This document shows, piece by piece, positions 1 to 13,405 of a stretch of 64,000 bases of DNA. The first letter of the stretch is position 1. Every line of letters begins with the position of its first letter. Source of the DNA: Pithys albifrons albifrons (Eukaryota > Chordata > Aves > Passeriformes > Thamnophilidae); assembly GCF_047495875.1 (NCBI RefSeq), contig NC_092462.1, positions 40,213,669-40,277,668 of the forward strand, written 5' to 3'. The translations under genes were made by a program, and so were the position numbers. The notes under the pieces are model-generated. The model did not search any database, was not told the origin of the DNA, and worked only from the letters and a program-made list of their open reading frames with translations.

Positions 1-2985
1 GAAGAGAGCTAATTAATTAATTCTGAAACTCTGATAAATATGTGGATAACTTGTGATAATCAATTAAAACTTGCACTGAACTATATTGGCCAGGCAGACT
101 AATAACTACTATTTCTAAGTTCAAATATGCATCCATACCATCACAATGTATATACCATGCAAGATTTTTGTCTCTAATTTTTGATACATAAAAGATACAT
201 TTGACTGTATTTGTGATCCTTTAAAAAGTTTTCATGATGAAATAGTAACTTTAGTTGGCATCAGTAAATGACATACAGAGCCATTGTTTTAAAGTTTCCT
301 TCTACAGCAGCAACAAGTCAGATTAACAGAAAAATTGTGCTAGTAATTAGTTATTTTAAAATGTCTGCATGGAAATAGAAACTTTTTGGTTTTAAGAGTC
401 AAGGCTTTGAGTTACACATTAGAATGGAAATACTGTAATCTCTTGAGAAGTCAAAAATTAAGATATCTTCAGTGAACAAGAGGCAGAAGTAGAGACATTG
501 TGTAATAAATACCATTATCAATTTAGAGAAAAGATGCAGACTTTTTATGACTACTGTATGGAATTTATATTGTTTCCTGTATTAGATAACACTGAATGAC
601 ATATTTCCTACTTACAGTAGAAATGTTGCTTATTGTTTACTAGTCATATTTATTAAAAACCCTTCCTTACCCAATCACAAAGCAGAATTAATAATGTGTG
701 ATGCAAAAAATAAAAGTGTGGGCTGTGTTCTTTTACTCCTCAGTCAATAACAGGACATCAGCTAAAGTGTTCTCAATAGATTCAGAACTTCTAAACTCTG
801 ATGAAAATTAAATTAATTATCACTGACTACACAAAAAAAATGGTTTTATCTTTTTTTAATGAATGATTAAACTATTTAGTATAATAACATGGCTTATTTA
901 AATTATATGGTTACTATATATTTTATGAAGTACTATATATGCTATGAAGTATCTGGAAAAGTGTTTTTTCAAATAAAATAGTCTCATTAGATAACTACGT
1001 ATACTAGATATAGTAATAACCATCAAAACCATGGATGTTTAAGTCATTGAGTAGCAATGTACTAATCTCTGGTCTAAGATCCAAATTTGGACTCTGGACA
1101 ATGAAAGAAAATCCATGACTGTCAAGAAATTTGCTTTGTTCAAGTTGTGAGAAATATGAAAGTTACATTCTTTTAACTTACATTTTTCAATTATTTCTTT
1201 CTTTAATATCAGTTAATATTTATAATTTAGGAAAAAATATTGCTAATGGTTTTTTTGTTTTCAGAGTGCAGAGTTGCAAAATTATCAGTCTTCACAATTG
1301 TGAGCAGCAGAAATTCAGCTGATTTAAGCAAAACTATTCTGTGTTAACAAATACTGAAATTTTACTGCATCCCTGGGGTGAAAGATCATTACATTTTAGA
1401 GTTATCTTTCATTTTTTAATCTCCTTTACCTAGGAGTATGTGATTAATCAACTGTTCAGATTTCGCCTCTGTTACTCAAGTAAAAAGTATAACAGGATGT
1501 GATGACCCTGATATATTTGCCATTTATTTGTCCATATTTGTTGCCCAAGTTAGTGGCAGATCTAATTTTCATTGGGGGTCTGTTTTTACACAATTGCTTT
1601 TACCAGTTTCACAGGTGGGCTGCCTGAGGAGCAAGGATGTCAAAACTTTCAGAGTCTATAGCTCAGTTAGGATTACAATTTCTGGTGGGTATCTGTTTCC
1701 TCTGTGGTTTGCCCTAAATGTTAGATAATGGGCACACTTTGGGACTAGTGACTTGCTACTATTTTATACTACGTTACTTTGTGTCTCATCAAACTCCATT
1801 CCTACTGAGCTGTAATTTGTGAGTGTATGTACTGTTCACCATGACTAAGATTCATGTCAGAACTTCAATGTCTTCCAGACCAGATAAAAATTAAATAATT
1901 ATCCTAGAAAAACACATGATTTCATTCATAAAAGATATGTAAATCCTACAGAAACTATCCTTAGAGGAATAATCAGAACAACTTATTTTATCAGAATGTT
2001 AATGATCATTTATTCTTTGAGAAGCTTCTCAAATATTCAAAGTACAAAAATTTATACTATTCCTCAATCAATATTTATAGTTTGAAAACATATGATCATT
2101 AAAAATCTGTCAAAAACAAAATATCCATTTATGAAATGACTACATAGGAGATCAAAACAGAATGATATAATGTATTTCTACAATTATCTGAATAGTCCAT
2201 AAGTAATAAGAAGTGTTAAGTTGTTGAGGTCATATTTCTGTACATAAGAAAAAATAGATTTGCCTGGTTCATTGTGTCCTGTTGCATATTTTGTACAATA
2301 AAGGTTTTAAAACTATCCTTTCTATAAATTTCTGCATTTTGAAAGTTCTAAACCTAGAACACTTACATGTATGCAAAGACTACTGTAAAGACCTTTTATT
2401 CCCCAAGAGGACTTAAATTCTGTAGTTCCACTGAGTCTACAATTCAATTATGTATCGTATGCAAAGTTGTTTGTTCTGTTCTAAACCTGCTATCTGGTCA
2501 TATTTCTTAGTGTCCTAGTTTCAGTCTGAAAACTGCAAATAATTATTCTCTATTTGCTCTCAGCATGCAGTACATGATTTTACAGATTTTTATCAGATCT
2601 CTTAAAAATACTATTTTATATTTCTAACAATGTAAATGACAGGAGAAAATAAACCCTTTTGTTAACTAATATTACATTTAGCAGGAGTTTTTTGTGCTAA
2701 CACAATTTTTTGGGGGAAAAAGTGCTACAGGCATAACTCATCAGTAGCAGAAATGCCCTTGTTCTCTGTCACATGATTCATTTAACTATGATGGAACAAC
2801 ATTACTGTTCTTGGTCAGACTTTTTCTAACACACTGATCTCTATTTGGCACTCAGGCCAGCATTCAGTTTTTGTGAAAACCATTGATTTTTGAAATTAAA
2901 GCAAGTCACTCCTCAACTCCCTTCTGACCTGCCCTGCTGAGACCAAGTTTATGTTCCTTTATGTTCTTTCTTCTCTTTTGCATAT
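1..2985. other. AT-rich unique DNA, no supported gene
   Basis: I see no exon, RNA gene or recognisable mobile element here. The open frames (for example 1131-1322 and 1528-1728) are short, have no recognisable motif and read as chance frames in AT-rich DNA. It could be intronic or intergenic; sequence alone does not separate these. Confidence 0.6.
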
Positions 2986-2990
2986 ATATC

Positions 2991-3627
2991 TGTTATGGAT
3001 TTGACCAGATGGGCCTAAATTTAGGTTTTAAAAGTTCAGCTAGGCCTGGGAATTGTCAGCTGACTTGAGCTGGGCTGAGCTAGCTAACACCTGACTTCTT
3101 CTAGCCAATAATATTGTATTCCATACCATATTGCATCATTTCAAAAGGGGTAAGAGCTGGTGTGTGGGTGTGGCTTGGGCAGTTGCTTCACAGCTGTGGT
3201 CCCAGCAAGACGCTCTGCTGTCCCAGGAGGGATGGGGAGGCCCAAGCCCGGAGCACCAGCTTACCATCATGTTATCTTAAGGAAGTAAAATGTTTGTTCT
3301 TAGGTTTTCTCTCTGCTTAAGTCTGCCTCTGAAGAACTGACTTCTCTAGAATGATTTGTAGTTAAAATGGTAGAATTTGTGTTTACTAGGAAGTGGGAAA
3401 TTATTTCTTGTTATATATGTAACTTGTGTAAGTGTGTGTTATATTGTAGTTTCCTCTTAATTTTCTCTTTTCTATATAAATACATATAGTTAGTTTCAGC
3501 ATAAACCTGCTTTGAAAGGTTTTTTTTTCCCTCTCCCTCTTCTTTTTCCCTTAGCTGGTTGGGGTGAGGAGGAACCATTTTCACTCTGTCCTAGACAGTT
3601 GGCATTTTGCCAGCTCAACTCAGGACA
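2991..3627 (+). mobile_element. Solo LTR, family A copy 1, of an endogenous retrovirus
   Basis: The element starts TGTTATGG and ends AGGACA, so it has the TG...CA ends of a retroviral LTR. It is flanked by a perfect 5-bp target duplication, ATATC, at 2986-2990 and 3628-3632. No internal retroviral sequence adjoins it, so it is a solo LTR left by recombination between the two LTRs of a provirus. A TATA-like motif (TATATAAATA) at 3473-3482 puts the transcription start in the last 130 bp, which gives the + orientation and a long U3. A related copy lies at 12298-12901. A 5-bp duplication fits ERVL/class III-type avian elements, but I cannot name the family. Confidence 0.85.
3473..3482 (+). promoter_or_regulatory. 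TATA-like box of LTR family A copy 1
   Basis: TATATAAATA lies about 145 bp before the LTR end. The matching position in the second copy (12774-12780) reads TATAAAT, so the motif is shared by both copies. Activity today is unknown. Confidence 0.5.
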
Positions 3628-3632
3628 ATATC

Positions 3633-5929
3633 ACAAAACAGTTCGTACTTACGAAGTTACAAGTTATTTTCAACAGACTTCACCCAGTCTTTAGTGTGAA
3701 ACTGCTTCCTGTGCTTCCTGGTCAATACGTATTTCTCTATATTGAAATAATACGTGTAGTGAACATCACAAATTGTCCTCAATATATCTTTTACTTGACT
3801 CCAAAGAAGTAATGTCAAAAAACCCTATTCAGTCTTTACTTGGAGTTGTTCAGAGATCTATTTCTTAGTTGTTAAGATTCAAAGCAGTAGAGTCCAGAAA
3901 CTCTACTAAGTAATATGACTTGAGGAAACAGTTGAACAGCAAAAGAAACACCCTTGGTAAAGGTACTTAATTTTTAGTCATTTTCCTGAATGTCCTGTTT
4001 TGAATCATTAATTCATAGTATGATGGCAGTGCTGTCTTTTAGCAAAATGATTGCAGGGATTTACACAGACCAAAAGAACACTTTTCTCTCATTAAGCCTT
4101 TTGGCAAAACTTTGATAAAAATTTTTATACAAATGATTCAATAATTGCATATGTAAAAGCTGTTGAAAGTGGTTTCCTATAATTGAAAATAACAGACAAA
4201 AATTTGTACAGGCTTTATAAAACAGTGTATATCTTGAATTGACATAGCATGTTGTATCTGTCATGCACAGACACAATAAATAGACCATTAAAAATAATTA
4301 TGCAGTTATTTGTGCTTTTATTGATTCACTATGTCACTCATGCTACCCGGATGAAGGCTAGGTTCTAGCCTCTTTCCTCTGTGATCTCAGAGTAGCTAAC
4401 AAATCTATACCAATAAGTGAAAGCAAAAATCTATCCCCACCTGCAATTTTTTTTTCCCCAAAAAAACATTTGCAGTATTGTAATTGAAAATACAGAATCT
4501 TTCCTTCACATTTGTGGTAAATTCAGATGCTTGTTTAAATCACATGGGGGAAGGAGGAGTGGGGGGGGGGGGGGGGCGGGGGGTAGTGGGGGTGGTGGCG
4601 TTTATTTATTTTATTGCTTAAAGTGGATTTTTTTTCTTGGGAAATGTTTTTGCCTAAAATAGAACTTAAAATTCATATAGCTCTTGTTATTAATAATAGC
4701 ATTAGATGAAACAGTACATTGAAAATATGTACAGTTAAGTCAAAGAATGGTATAGAAATAAACACATCAAAAGCTAGCTTTATTTGAGCTCATCCTCCAA
4801 GTTATTTGTTGTATTGGAGTTATAAGCAGAAAAGAGGAATCTGTTTTCTCATAAATCACTGATAAAATGCCAGTAAGACCAATGATATGCTGCATTAATA
4901 TTGCAGTATTAATCAATTTGCTAGCTTGAAGTATTTTTGAGAGTAAAATGAGTAAGCATTCTATACCTGACACACAAATCAAGTGTATGTTAAAGATTCT
5001 GAAAACAGTTTTGGAATTTGCTTCAGGAGCATCATGAAAATTATTTCATATAATTGTGAGAACAGCTATTGCAAATATTCTCTACAATTCTGTATATGAA
5101 CATATTATTATCCATCAGAAGTTCACTGTGTGATCATTTTGTTTGAATGTAGTCACATTTAAAAATGTGGATCGGAATACAGGAACTGCATGTCATCTCA
5201 ATTCATGCTTTGCTTGATTTGAATTTTGAAAGGGTAAAAATCAGATATTTACGTAAGAATGAATATCTCCTTACTCATCCCAGGAATAGTGATATCCATA
5301 CTGATGTCCTTAATTTCTGATCCTTCACTAAATTCCTTATTTCTGAGAAAAAAATTAGATTGGCAAGGCAATCAACAACTTAAACCCCAGAATCAGTTGA
5401 AGGAACTATCCTTGACTTTTTGTTCTTTACATTCAGTTTACTTTTTCATGACCACTTTCTCAAAGCACTCAGTTGTTCAGAGTTTACTGAGTATAATTTT
5501 GTCTTGATTGCTTGAGTATTTGCTGAAAGCAAATTTTAAATTGAACTTCTGATTATCAAATTTGAAGTTTGCCTTCATGCTGGGTTAGTGAGTTACCATG
5601 AGTCATATGATACCTGGATTTTGATTGCCAGGCATATATTGTTAACACCTATTATAATCAAACACAGTTGGAAATTCAAACTGAAATGCTTAAGTTAGTC
5701 AAATACACGTGCTAGTACACCAATGTTAGAGCACAATCTGATTGCAATATCTGTAATTCACAATTAAAATGACACACCAAGAATTATTTGCTAAAGGAAT
5801 TACTGAATCATTCTGAATAATGAATAAATCTGAGAAACTAATCTCTTTCAAAGAGAGAAAGGTAGAATTCATCAAATTATTTGTTCTGAAATACTTTTGA
5901 ATTTCAATATTAAAACATCATGATAAGGA
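3633..5929. other. Unique DNA with a poly-G run, no supported gene
   Basis: Mostly AT-rich unannotatable sequence. The frames at 3512-3812 begin inside the LTR and run out past its end, so they are not gene evidence. The only structure I can support is the G-rich tract at 4561-4596. Confidence 0.55.
4561..4596 (+). repeat. G-rich tract with a 16-base G run
   Basis: Sixteen consecutive G, then C, six G, and further GGG/GGTGG units. The tract could form a G-quadruplex on the + strand. Runs this long are also error-prone in sequencing, so the exact length is uncertain. Confidence 0.8.
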
Positions 5930-6042
5930 TGTACACCAGGTACATGGTGTGACTCTTGGGGAGGGTCCTGTGCAGGGCCAGGAGTTGGACTTGATGATCC
6001 TTGTGAGATCTCGTCAGCTTGGTATATTCTGTGATTCTGACA
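5930..6042 (+). mobile_element. CR1 LINE 3'-end fragment
   Basis: The text around GGAGTTGGACTTGATGATCC, the following TTGTGAG and the terminal TATTCTGTGATTCTG match the conserved 3' end of avian CR1. Only the last 110 bp or so remain, as expected from the severe 5' truncation typical of CR1. Confidence 0.85.
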
Positions 6043-6057
6043 AGAAATTATTTAATG

Positions 6058-6256
6058 GAAGATGGTGAGGCACTGAAACAGGTTTTCCATCCACAGGATG
6101 CCCCATGTAGATGCCCCGTCTCTGGAAGTGTTCAAGGCCAGGTTGGATGAGGCTTTCAGCAACTTGATCTAGTCAAAGGTGTCCCTATCCTTGGCAGGGG
6201 TGTTGTAGGTAGATGATCCTCAAAGTCCCTTCCAACCCCAACTGTTCTATGATTCA
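6058..6256 (+). mobile_element. CR1 LINE 3'-end fragment
   Basis: A second, separate CR1 tail. It contains the end of ORF2 (GTGAGGCACTGAAACAGGTT, then TCTCTGGAAGTGTTCAAGGC, then GTCCCTTCCAACCCC) and ends TTCTATGATTC. It lies 15 bp after the previous CR1 end and has its own 3' terminus, so it is an independent insertion or a nested copy. Confidence 0.9.
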
Positions 6257-9200
6257 TACCATGCAAATATGTTTGAAAAGTACCTTGTGGAGGATGAGAG
6301 ATCAGTTATTCACTGAATCATCCTTAATAAACTTTTCTCTCAGACAAGTTACCCTAAATTAGACCCATTCACTCCACTGCAAAACAGTTACCTAAAAATC
6401 ACTACTGAACTAAAAAACTGTAAATCTACCATTGTTGTCTTAAACAAAACTAGTGAAACTTCTAGGATGAAGCATCTGAACAATTGGTAACTTGGCCAGA
6501 ATCCATAGAGACCTGTGGGTCTGTCATGTTCATGGATAGAGTGAGAAGAGGAAAAAAATCATAGTCTGAATCAACTAATTTTTAGCCGACACTTTGATGG
6601 TTAACCAAAAACATAATGCTTTAAAGCAACCCATGCCCATTCAACTGAGGCTATACACAGATGACAACTTCCTCATCAATAAAAATGATGAACAGCATCA
6701 TGTAGAGTAATTCAATCAACAATTCCAGGAGATCATTTTTGCTATAAAGTATAAAAGATGTGGGAATTTTTCTAGGATATTAGGTTTTATGGAGCAGCAC
6801 CAGCACATTTACAAGTACTTGATATGAAAATGGTATTCCTTCAGACACGTCAGGGAACATTTTCAGCACAACACACTGAGATTTAGCTGTCTGATTTTCA
6901 TTAATGTTAATAGGAGTTGCATGGCTGCATCCCAGTGGACTTAACTAAATTGTTGCACCTTTCAGTTCACATCCACATACCACATGCCTGTGCAGTGCAT
7001 TCTGACTATTGGACTAGCTTGTCAGAGATGATACAATAGCAGGAGCTTGCACTGCATTAAGTGACTGAGTTGAGGTAGATCTCATGAGATGAAACTTTTA
7101 AAAAGTCATTGACAAACATAAGCCAAGGATAAAGCAATGTAAGAGAGATATCCCCAATAAATGTGGATTATTGTACTTTAAAGAAAATATTTGAAGCAGT
7201 GATTATAAATGATATGTTGAACACTGTGTTCAGAAGCAGGCTAAGGCTAGGATGACCTGCCCTAATGCTGTGATACTTTGGATAAATGGTTTCACTTTCT
7301 CTATTCTGGTTTCAGTAGTACTGAAGCTCTCATCTGCATCATATTGCTCATAGGAAAACTCTGTAAAATAAGTACTATTTATCTCTAACTCAACTGAATG
7401 TTTGTGTTTCCTGATGCAGTAGCCTAAGAGGAAAAAACAATCAGATATATTTAATGACAAATATACAGAATCATTGAAATGGAACTATCCTCAAATCAAA
7501 TTCAGACACAGTGGACACAGAGTTAGGTTTAAAAAGATAGTCCTATTCAGCCTACAAAATAGATGCTTTTAGCCCAATATTAAAAAAAATTAAAAATTAA
7601 CACAGCACAAAATTAATTTCTTTAGTCATAGTTGCAAATATTTCTGATCAAACTGTTTATAAAGATGTGAAGCACTAAAAACCAATTTGACTTGGGGGAA
7701 AGAAACCATTGAAAATTCTAAAAAGTAGACAATTTAGAAGGAGAAGTATGACCTGTTCAGAATCTTGAACATAAAAATTACATATTGGAATTTTAGTTAG
7801 GTTAGCACTGTTATATCAAGAACAAGTACCAATGAACCTTAGAGGAATGTCAGTTCTTTATGAGGCAATTTCAGACTGTTTTGCAAAGTTACAGCTTCCA
7901 TTACTTGCTATCCATTGTTTTGATTAAGAAACTATTGTCAGTTCTGTTGGGATCTCAGACATGAAACTGCAGTGTATTCCAACTCCTGTTGTCTGTAATA
8001 AGTGCTGAACACCATGCACAACCTGAGTTGTGAATATTCATTATTAATATTTCAGCTTCCTTTATTTATGTTAGGGAAAGTATGTCTTAGGCAGCAATTC
8101 AGAATTACATTTAGAGTCTCACATCAAGTTCTTTTGTAATAAGTACTAATCATTAAGACACGTCTAACAAACAAATAAACCAACCAACTAGCCAATCATA
8201 ATTAATCAAATTAATAATTCTATAAAATACTTTGTTGTCCCTTCCCCTATTTTCTTAGAATATATGGGAAATTTTGTGTGGTTTAGTCATAGTACACCAT
8301 TACAAAAAATTTTAAAAAATTAAAAAAAGCATTACCCAGGTCATTGAAACATGATGAAGAAAAAGATACACATTTAAATACCAATGTACCAAGCTTATTA
8401 AATCCTGTAGGAAATAGTTGAACTTGAAAAGCAACACAATGAACAAACAGTGGGAGCCACGTATACTTCTGATTAGTGCACGAATTAAAGTGAATAAAAC
8501 ATTGCCCCAACAGCTTTTATGCTATGCTATGAATCTGCTATAGAAAAACATCAATTGAATGGCACTTTGACCAATCACCTTTCTCTACTCCTCTTTAGCT
8601 AAACTACTTCATCTTCTAATCTAACTTGCACTAATTCTTAACTAATTCTGAAACTGCATGGATAACCTTTGCTTACATGGGAAATTTATAATAATGAGGC
8701 AACTGTACCCAAATTATTCACTGCTAGCCATATGATTGCCAAATGGTTCCCCCCTCTCAAAACTGGATAGATTCAGAAATGCAAGTTTATGTATGATGTG
8801 GTGTTGCTGATTCTTAAAGGAGCAGAACTAGAGGTATGTAGATTTAGGATACATAAGATCATCAAAGTATACAGTTCTACAAAGTTAGCTTGAAAAAAAT
8901 GTACACTTTGAGCATAGATAATGTTACAGAATCCATGACCCGAAGTTTAGGGCAGTCTGGGTGCAATATATGAATCAAATTATATAGTCAGACAGGACTT
9001 AACGACATCTTTTGAGTATGGAAATGTCTTGCCTAGCTAGTAGGGACACACTTGAAAGAGATTTGCTTGTACATAACAAGCACTGTATAGCGTTTTTTCC
9101 GTCTGCTGCCTTGCCATTCAGAATTCACTGTGAAACCTAAGCAGCTATGAATTATTTTATTAGGAGCAAAAGAATTTATTCATATTCAACTGAGAAAGCT

Positions 9201-11026
9201 TCTCTTTCTAATGACTTCCCCAAACATCCACTTCTCCATTAGTTCAATGGCAAGAGTTATTGTCCAACAAGTGGTAAACCTCCTTTCAATTTCTTCCACT
9301 GCCTGGATTCACAGCCTCCCTCAAAAATTTCATCCTCCCTTAGAACAATAGCTTTAGGCTGAGTTTGTAGGGAAACGAGATGCAATATCTCCTTTTTCTT
9401 GTCTTTCACTTGCATATTTCTTGTATTCACTGCATCTTGTGCTTTCTCTCAAAACACTTATCAGCTGAAGCTTTCCATGATCATGTAAGTAAACTAATGG
9501 TTAATTTTCTGATCAAACTTGGACTTCATGTGAACTGAAACTACTCAGCCTAGCAACGTCATCTCAGTACTGAAACGATTCTTGATTTTTGATGAAAGAG
9601 AACATTAAACTCCTATAGAAACATGAATTTGAAAAATAGCACTGAATTACACTTTCTATTCAGTTGCCTACATTTGACTTTCTGTTTTTATTTTATTTTT
9701 AACCCAGTGTGATTTTTCAGAGTAAGGTCTCATTAGGATAGCTACAATTTGCTTAACCTTTCCTATTTCTGCTTGAAAACTTATTGCAAGGAAATGTAAT
9801 TTATTTTAATACACTTGATATTTAGTATCAAGTTGGGTCATCATGTCCATCCTTTAATTGCATGTGGAAAGCATATGCTTCATGAAACAAAAGAAAAACC
9901 TTGAAAAGGTGTTATCTTTAGAATAATCTACCTGTCACACCTGTCTTAATACAGTAAAATGTGTTAAAACAAATTTTGCAATTTTTAGATATATATGCAG
10001 ACCTCCTATATAGTCCCACTAAGCAAAAAAAAATGAAGATTATTTGAAAAATCCCAACAAACTAAGATACAAAATCATGTGTCACTTAAACATGTATTCA
10101 CATTTTTAGACCTAAACTATAAATTCTTGAAAGGATAGATCAAAAGTGTATCAAAATCCCTCTTCTATTGCATTTGAATTAAAATTCTGAATATCAGTTT
10201 TATAATGAGTATGTTAGGAAATAGCAAGGTATTTTGGCCCTGAGCCTGTATATATCATGCTCTCATATCTGTATAGTATTTTCCTGCCTCAATCTCCACC
10301 CAGTTTAAGGATCTGATTATATTTTGAAGCAGTGTCTTCATTTAAGGTAAAAAAAAAACCTTTAACATGTTAATCAAAGTGAATACTTATTGTCATATCT
10401 CAATTCTGACATTTAAAAGAAACTTCATGCAAATGAGATATGTGACTGAATTACTAGACAAGGCTATCAAATACTGAGTATAGAAACACAACGAAACTCA
10501 TTGTATTGACTGAAGCCCTTCATGCATGCCCTCTAAAGTGCAAATTAGACTTAGATTTGTGAACTTTGAAGTTTAGGAACCCTTGGATGTATGTTCCTTA
10601 GTGCATACTGATGTCTATACTTAATAAAAATTAAAAGTATGCAATGAAATAAAATTTCCTGGTGTTGTGTTTCCTGTGTTTGCACACTCAGAACTGAAGA
10701 GCTGGCAAGTTGAACAAAGTTATCTGATAACCCTGAAGATTGCCTTTTAAAACAACAACAAACCCCTGACAATATTTTGTGATTGGTTCCTTTTTAATAT
10801 TTGGCTTTACTACTTTCTTCTGATCTGATTTTATTAAAAAGTAACATATTCTTTAATTCACAGGTCACTTCTTTCTATTATTTCAGTAAATATTTTGTCA
10901 AATATGAAAACTAACCACCTCATTACAGAAATTAATAGGCACTGAAAATGTAAAGTTATTTGTAGTAATCAAAAAAGGCAACATTTGTCAAGAGATGTAG
11001 CGGTATACATTGATATAACTTTACAC
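6257..11026. other. AT-rich unique DNA, no supported gene
   Basis: No coding exon, RNA gene or clear mobile element was recognised in this 4.8-kb stretch. The frames at 7230-7460, 8283-8510 and 10551-10772 (all - strand) show no family motif and no convincing splice context. Confidence 0.55.
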
Positions 11027-11535
11027 TGTGGACGAATACACACAGAGCAGGTAGCTTGGTGTGGGCAACAGACTGAGCTCTGGGAGGGCAGGAGCCAGAG
11101 GCAAGAGACCATGAACTGGTATCGACCCTTTGCATTACAAAGGGCACAGGGATCTGTGGCCAGACACTAAGAGACACAGCAGAAGCTGAGGATCCCAGAT
11201 TTTGCCCCCTTAGAGTGTAAGGGTAACAAAGTCCAGGGTTTCCTTCCTTTCTGGTCCCTCCTCAGAGGCACCCAGATCAAGCTGTTACTTTCTAATTTCA
11301 CTATAACTTTAAGGATTAATGTATTTGAGACCGCTATGGGAAACCTGAGGTCGAGCTGATAAAGAAACTTTCTATGTGAGTGCAGTGTGTGTATAGAGTC
11401 AGGCAGCACACCCATTACTTCCCTGGATGTACCCACTGCGAAAGGGTTTTTCATCCCAGCTCAGGTGGTGTGGGTGTGACTGCCAGAGTGGCTCCTGGAT
11501 GGTCAGACAGGAAAGTTTCAGTTTTCTTAAAAACA
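11027..11535 (-). repeat. LTR-like dispersed repeat, copy 1
   Basis: This 509-bp stretch matches, in reverse complement, the repeat at 31869-32383. The shared blocks include the GAGACACAGCAG segment, the TTTTGCCCCCTTAGAGTG segment and GTGGCTCCTGGATGG. The edges read TGTGG and AAAACA, so TG...CA ends and a similar length (509 against 515 bp) suggest a solo LTR. I found no target duplication, so the exact edges and true orientation are unsure; the - strand is set relative to the other copy. Confidence 0.6.
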
Positions 11536-11659
11536 TAATTTTCTCATGTTTAACTCCAAAAAATTTAATAGGCCATTCTAAATACATGGGGCTCAATTCA
11601 ATCCCATACAATTTTTTCATTTATACAAATACAATCTGATGTACACTTACAGATCAAAT

Positions 11660-12297
11660 CAATTGACAGACAAAGGAAGAGCAGTGGTTCCTGTCTTTCT
11701 TGATTTCACTAATGCTTTTGAGACTGTCTCTCACAGATCCTCATACTGAAACTCCAAAAGTGTGGTCTGGGTGAGCAGAATATGAGGTGAATTAAAAACT
11801 GACTAAATGAATGGGTCCAGAGGGCAACAGTATAAAGTATAGTTGGAGACAAATAAGCAGCAGCATACCCCAGGGGTCAATATTGGATCTGATCCTGCTC
11901 AACACCTTTGATAAGGATGGGGTAGACTGCACCCTCAGCAACTTTACCAAAGACACAAACTGAGAGAAGCGTTTGATACTCACGAGGGTTATGTTGCCAT
12001 CCAAAGCAACCTTTGGAGTTTGGAGAAATGATTTGATGGCAACCTCATGAATTTCAAGGATAAATGTAGAGTCCTGCATCTCCAGAGGAATGATCTCATG
12101 CACCACTGCATACTGGGGTCCAACCATGTGGAAAGCAGCTGTGCAGAAAAGAGTTTGGAGCTCCTGGTGGACACAAAGTTGAAAATCATCCAGCAACATG
12201 CCCTTGGAGATGAGAGGGCTTATGGTACCCCAGGCTGCATTAGGAGGAATGTTGTCATTCCTCCTAAAAGAAAGGAATAGGATGACGAATAGATGAC
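11660..12297 (+). mobile_element. CR1 LINE ORF2 fragment, 5' part, interrupted by an LTR
   Basis: This is degenerate CR1 reverse-transcriptase sequence. Near 11696-11733 it encodes a version of the CR1 block F-x-D-F-x-x-A-F-x-T-V-S-H. It then runs through the segment for LVDTKL at about 12160-12180 and the GCTGCATTAGG block. Frames are broken many times, so it is not functional. The element stops abruptly at 12297 and resumes at 12902 because a retroviral LTR inserted into it. The 5' end of the CR1 is missing. Confidence 0.88.
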
Positions 12298-12901
12298 TGT
12301 TACGGGTTTAGCTAGGTAGGCCTAAATTTAGGCTTTACATAACAGTCTAGGCCTGGGACTGTCAGCTGATTTGAGCTGGGCTGAGCTAGCTAACTGCTGA
12401 ATTCTTCTAGCCAATAGTATTGTATTCCATACCATGTTACGACATCATCTCAAAAGAAGTAAAAGCCAGTGTGAAAGTGACTTAGTTCAGTTGCTTCACA
12501 GCTGTGGTCCCAGCAAGACACAACGTGCCATCCCAGGAGGGATGGGGAGGCCCAAGCCCAGAGCACCGGCTCACCACCATGTTATCTTAAGGAAGTAAAA
12601 TATTTGTTCTTTTTCTCTCTGCTTAAGTCTGTCTCTCTACAGATTGAGTCTCTGGAGTGATTTGTAGTTAGAATGGTAGGATTTGTGTTTACTGAGAAGT
12701 GGGGAGTTATTTCTTGTTATTTCTAACTTGTGTGTGTGTTACATTGTAGTCTCTCTTAATTATCTCTTTTCTGTATAAATACATAGTTAGTTTAAGCATA
12801 AACGAGTTTCTAGTTTTTTTTCCTTTCTCCCTTTTCTCATCTGGAAGGAAGAAGCTAACTGCTATCGGGCAGTTGGCATTTTGCCAGCTCAGCCCAAGAC
12901 A
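12298..12901 (+). mobile_element. Solo LTR, family A copy 2, nested in CR1
   Basis: It starts TGTTACGG and ends CAAGACA. It resembles the LTR at 2991-3627 over its whole length, including GAGCTGGGCTGAGCTAGC, the GCTTCACAGCTGTGGTCCC block and the end CATTTTGCCAGCTCA. The 5-bp duplication is ATGAC at 12293-12297 and ATGAT at 12902-12906, with one mismatch. It splits a CR1 whose two halves continue on each side, so the LTR is younger than the CR1. At 604 bp it is slightly shorter than copy 1. Confidence 0.85.
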
Positions 12902-13405
12902 ATGATGTAGGATCCTATCCTGCAACTCAGCACTGAGGAGTCTACATCTGGACCTGCAGCTACTATAGTCTCCAGAGAAAAGCCACTAAAATGATTAAGG
13001 GACTGGAGCACCACTTAGATTAATCATGAGAGGCTGAGCAAGCTGGGACTGTTTGGTCTGGAGAGATGAAGACTTGAGGGGTTCTCACTGGTATATATCA
13101 ACATCTGAAGGGAGGTAAAGATGAATGCAGGTCCTTTCTGGTGGTGTTTACTGACAGAAAAACAGGCTTTGGACAAAAAGAAGGTTCCATCTGAACATCA
13201 GGAAACACTCTTTCACTGTGGGCATGATTTGGCCCTGAGAAAGGTTGCCAAGCTCACTCCTTGGAGATATTCAAAAGTCATCTAGATTTGGTACTGAACA
13301 ATCTGCTATAGGTGTCCCTGCTTGAATAGGGAGTTGGAGTAGAACACCTCCAGAGGTGCCTTCAAACCTTATTCCTTCTGTAAGTCTGGATGGTTCTGTA
13401 ATTCC
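12902..13405 (+). mobile_element. CR1 LINE ORF2 fragment, 3' part, after the LTR
   Basis: This continues the CR1 that begins at 11660. It has GATTAAGGGACTGGAGCA, GAGGCTGAGCAAGCTGGGAC, the GTGGTG...GACAGAAAAACAGG region and a worn 3' end (TGGATGGTTCTGTAATTC). The reading frame is broken throughout. Confidence 0.88.

Noticed and set aside
7460..7495. Possible reverse-strand CR1 end (CAGAATCATTGAAATGG).
   Set aside because: Only about 17 bases resemble CR1 and the match does not extend on either side.
2991..12901. A single 9.9-kb provirus bounded by the two family A LTRs.
   Set aside because: Each LTR has its own different target duplication, and the DNA between them has CR1 tails and no retroviral gene.
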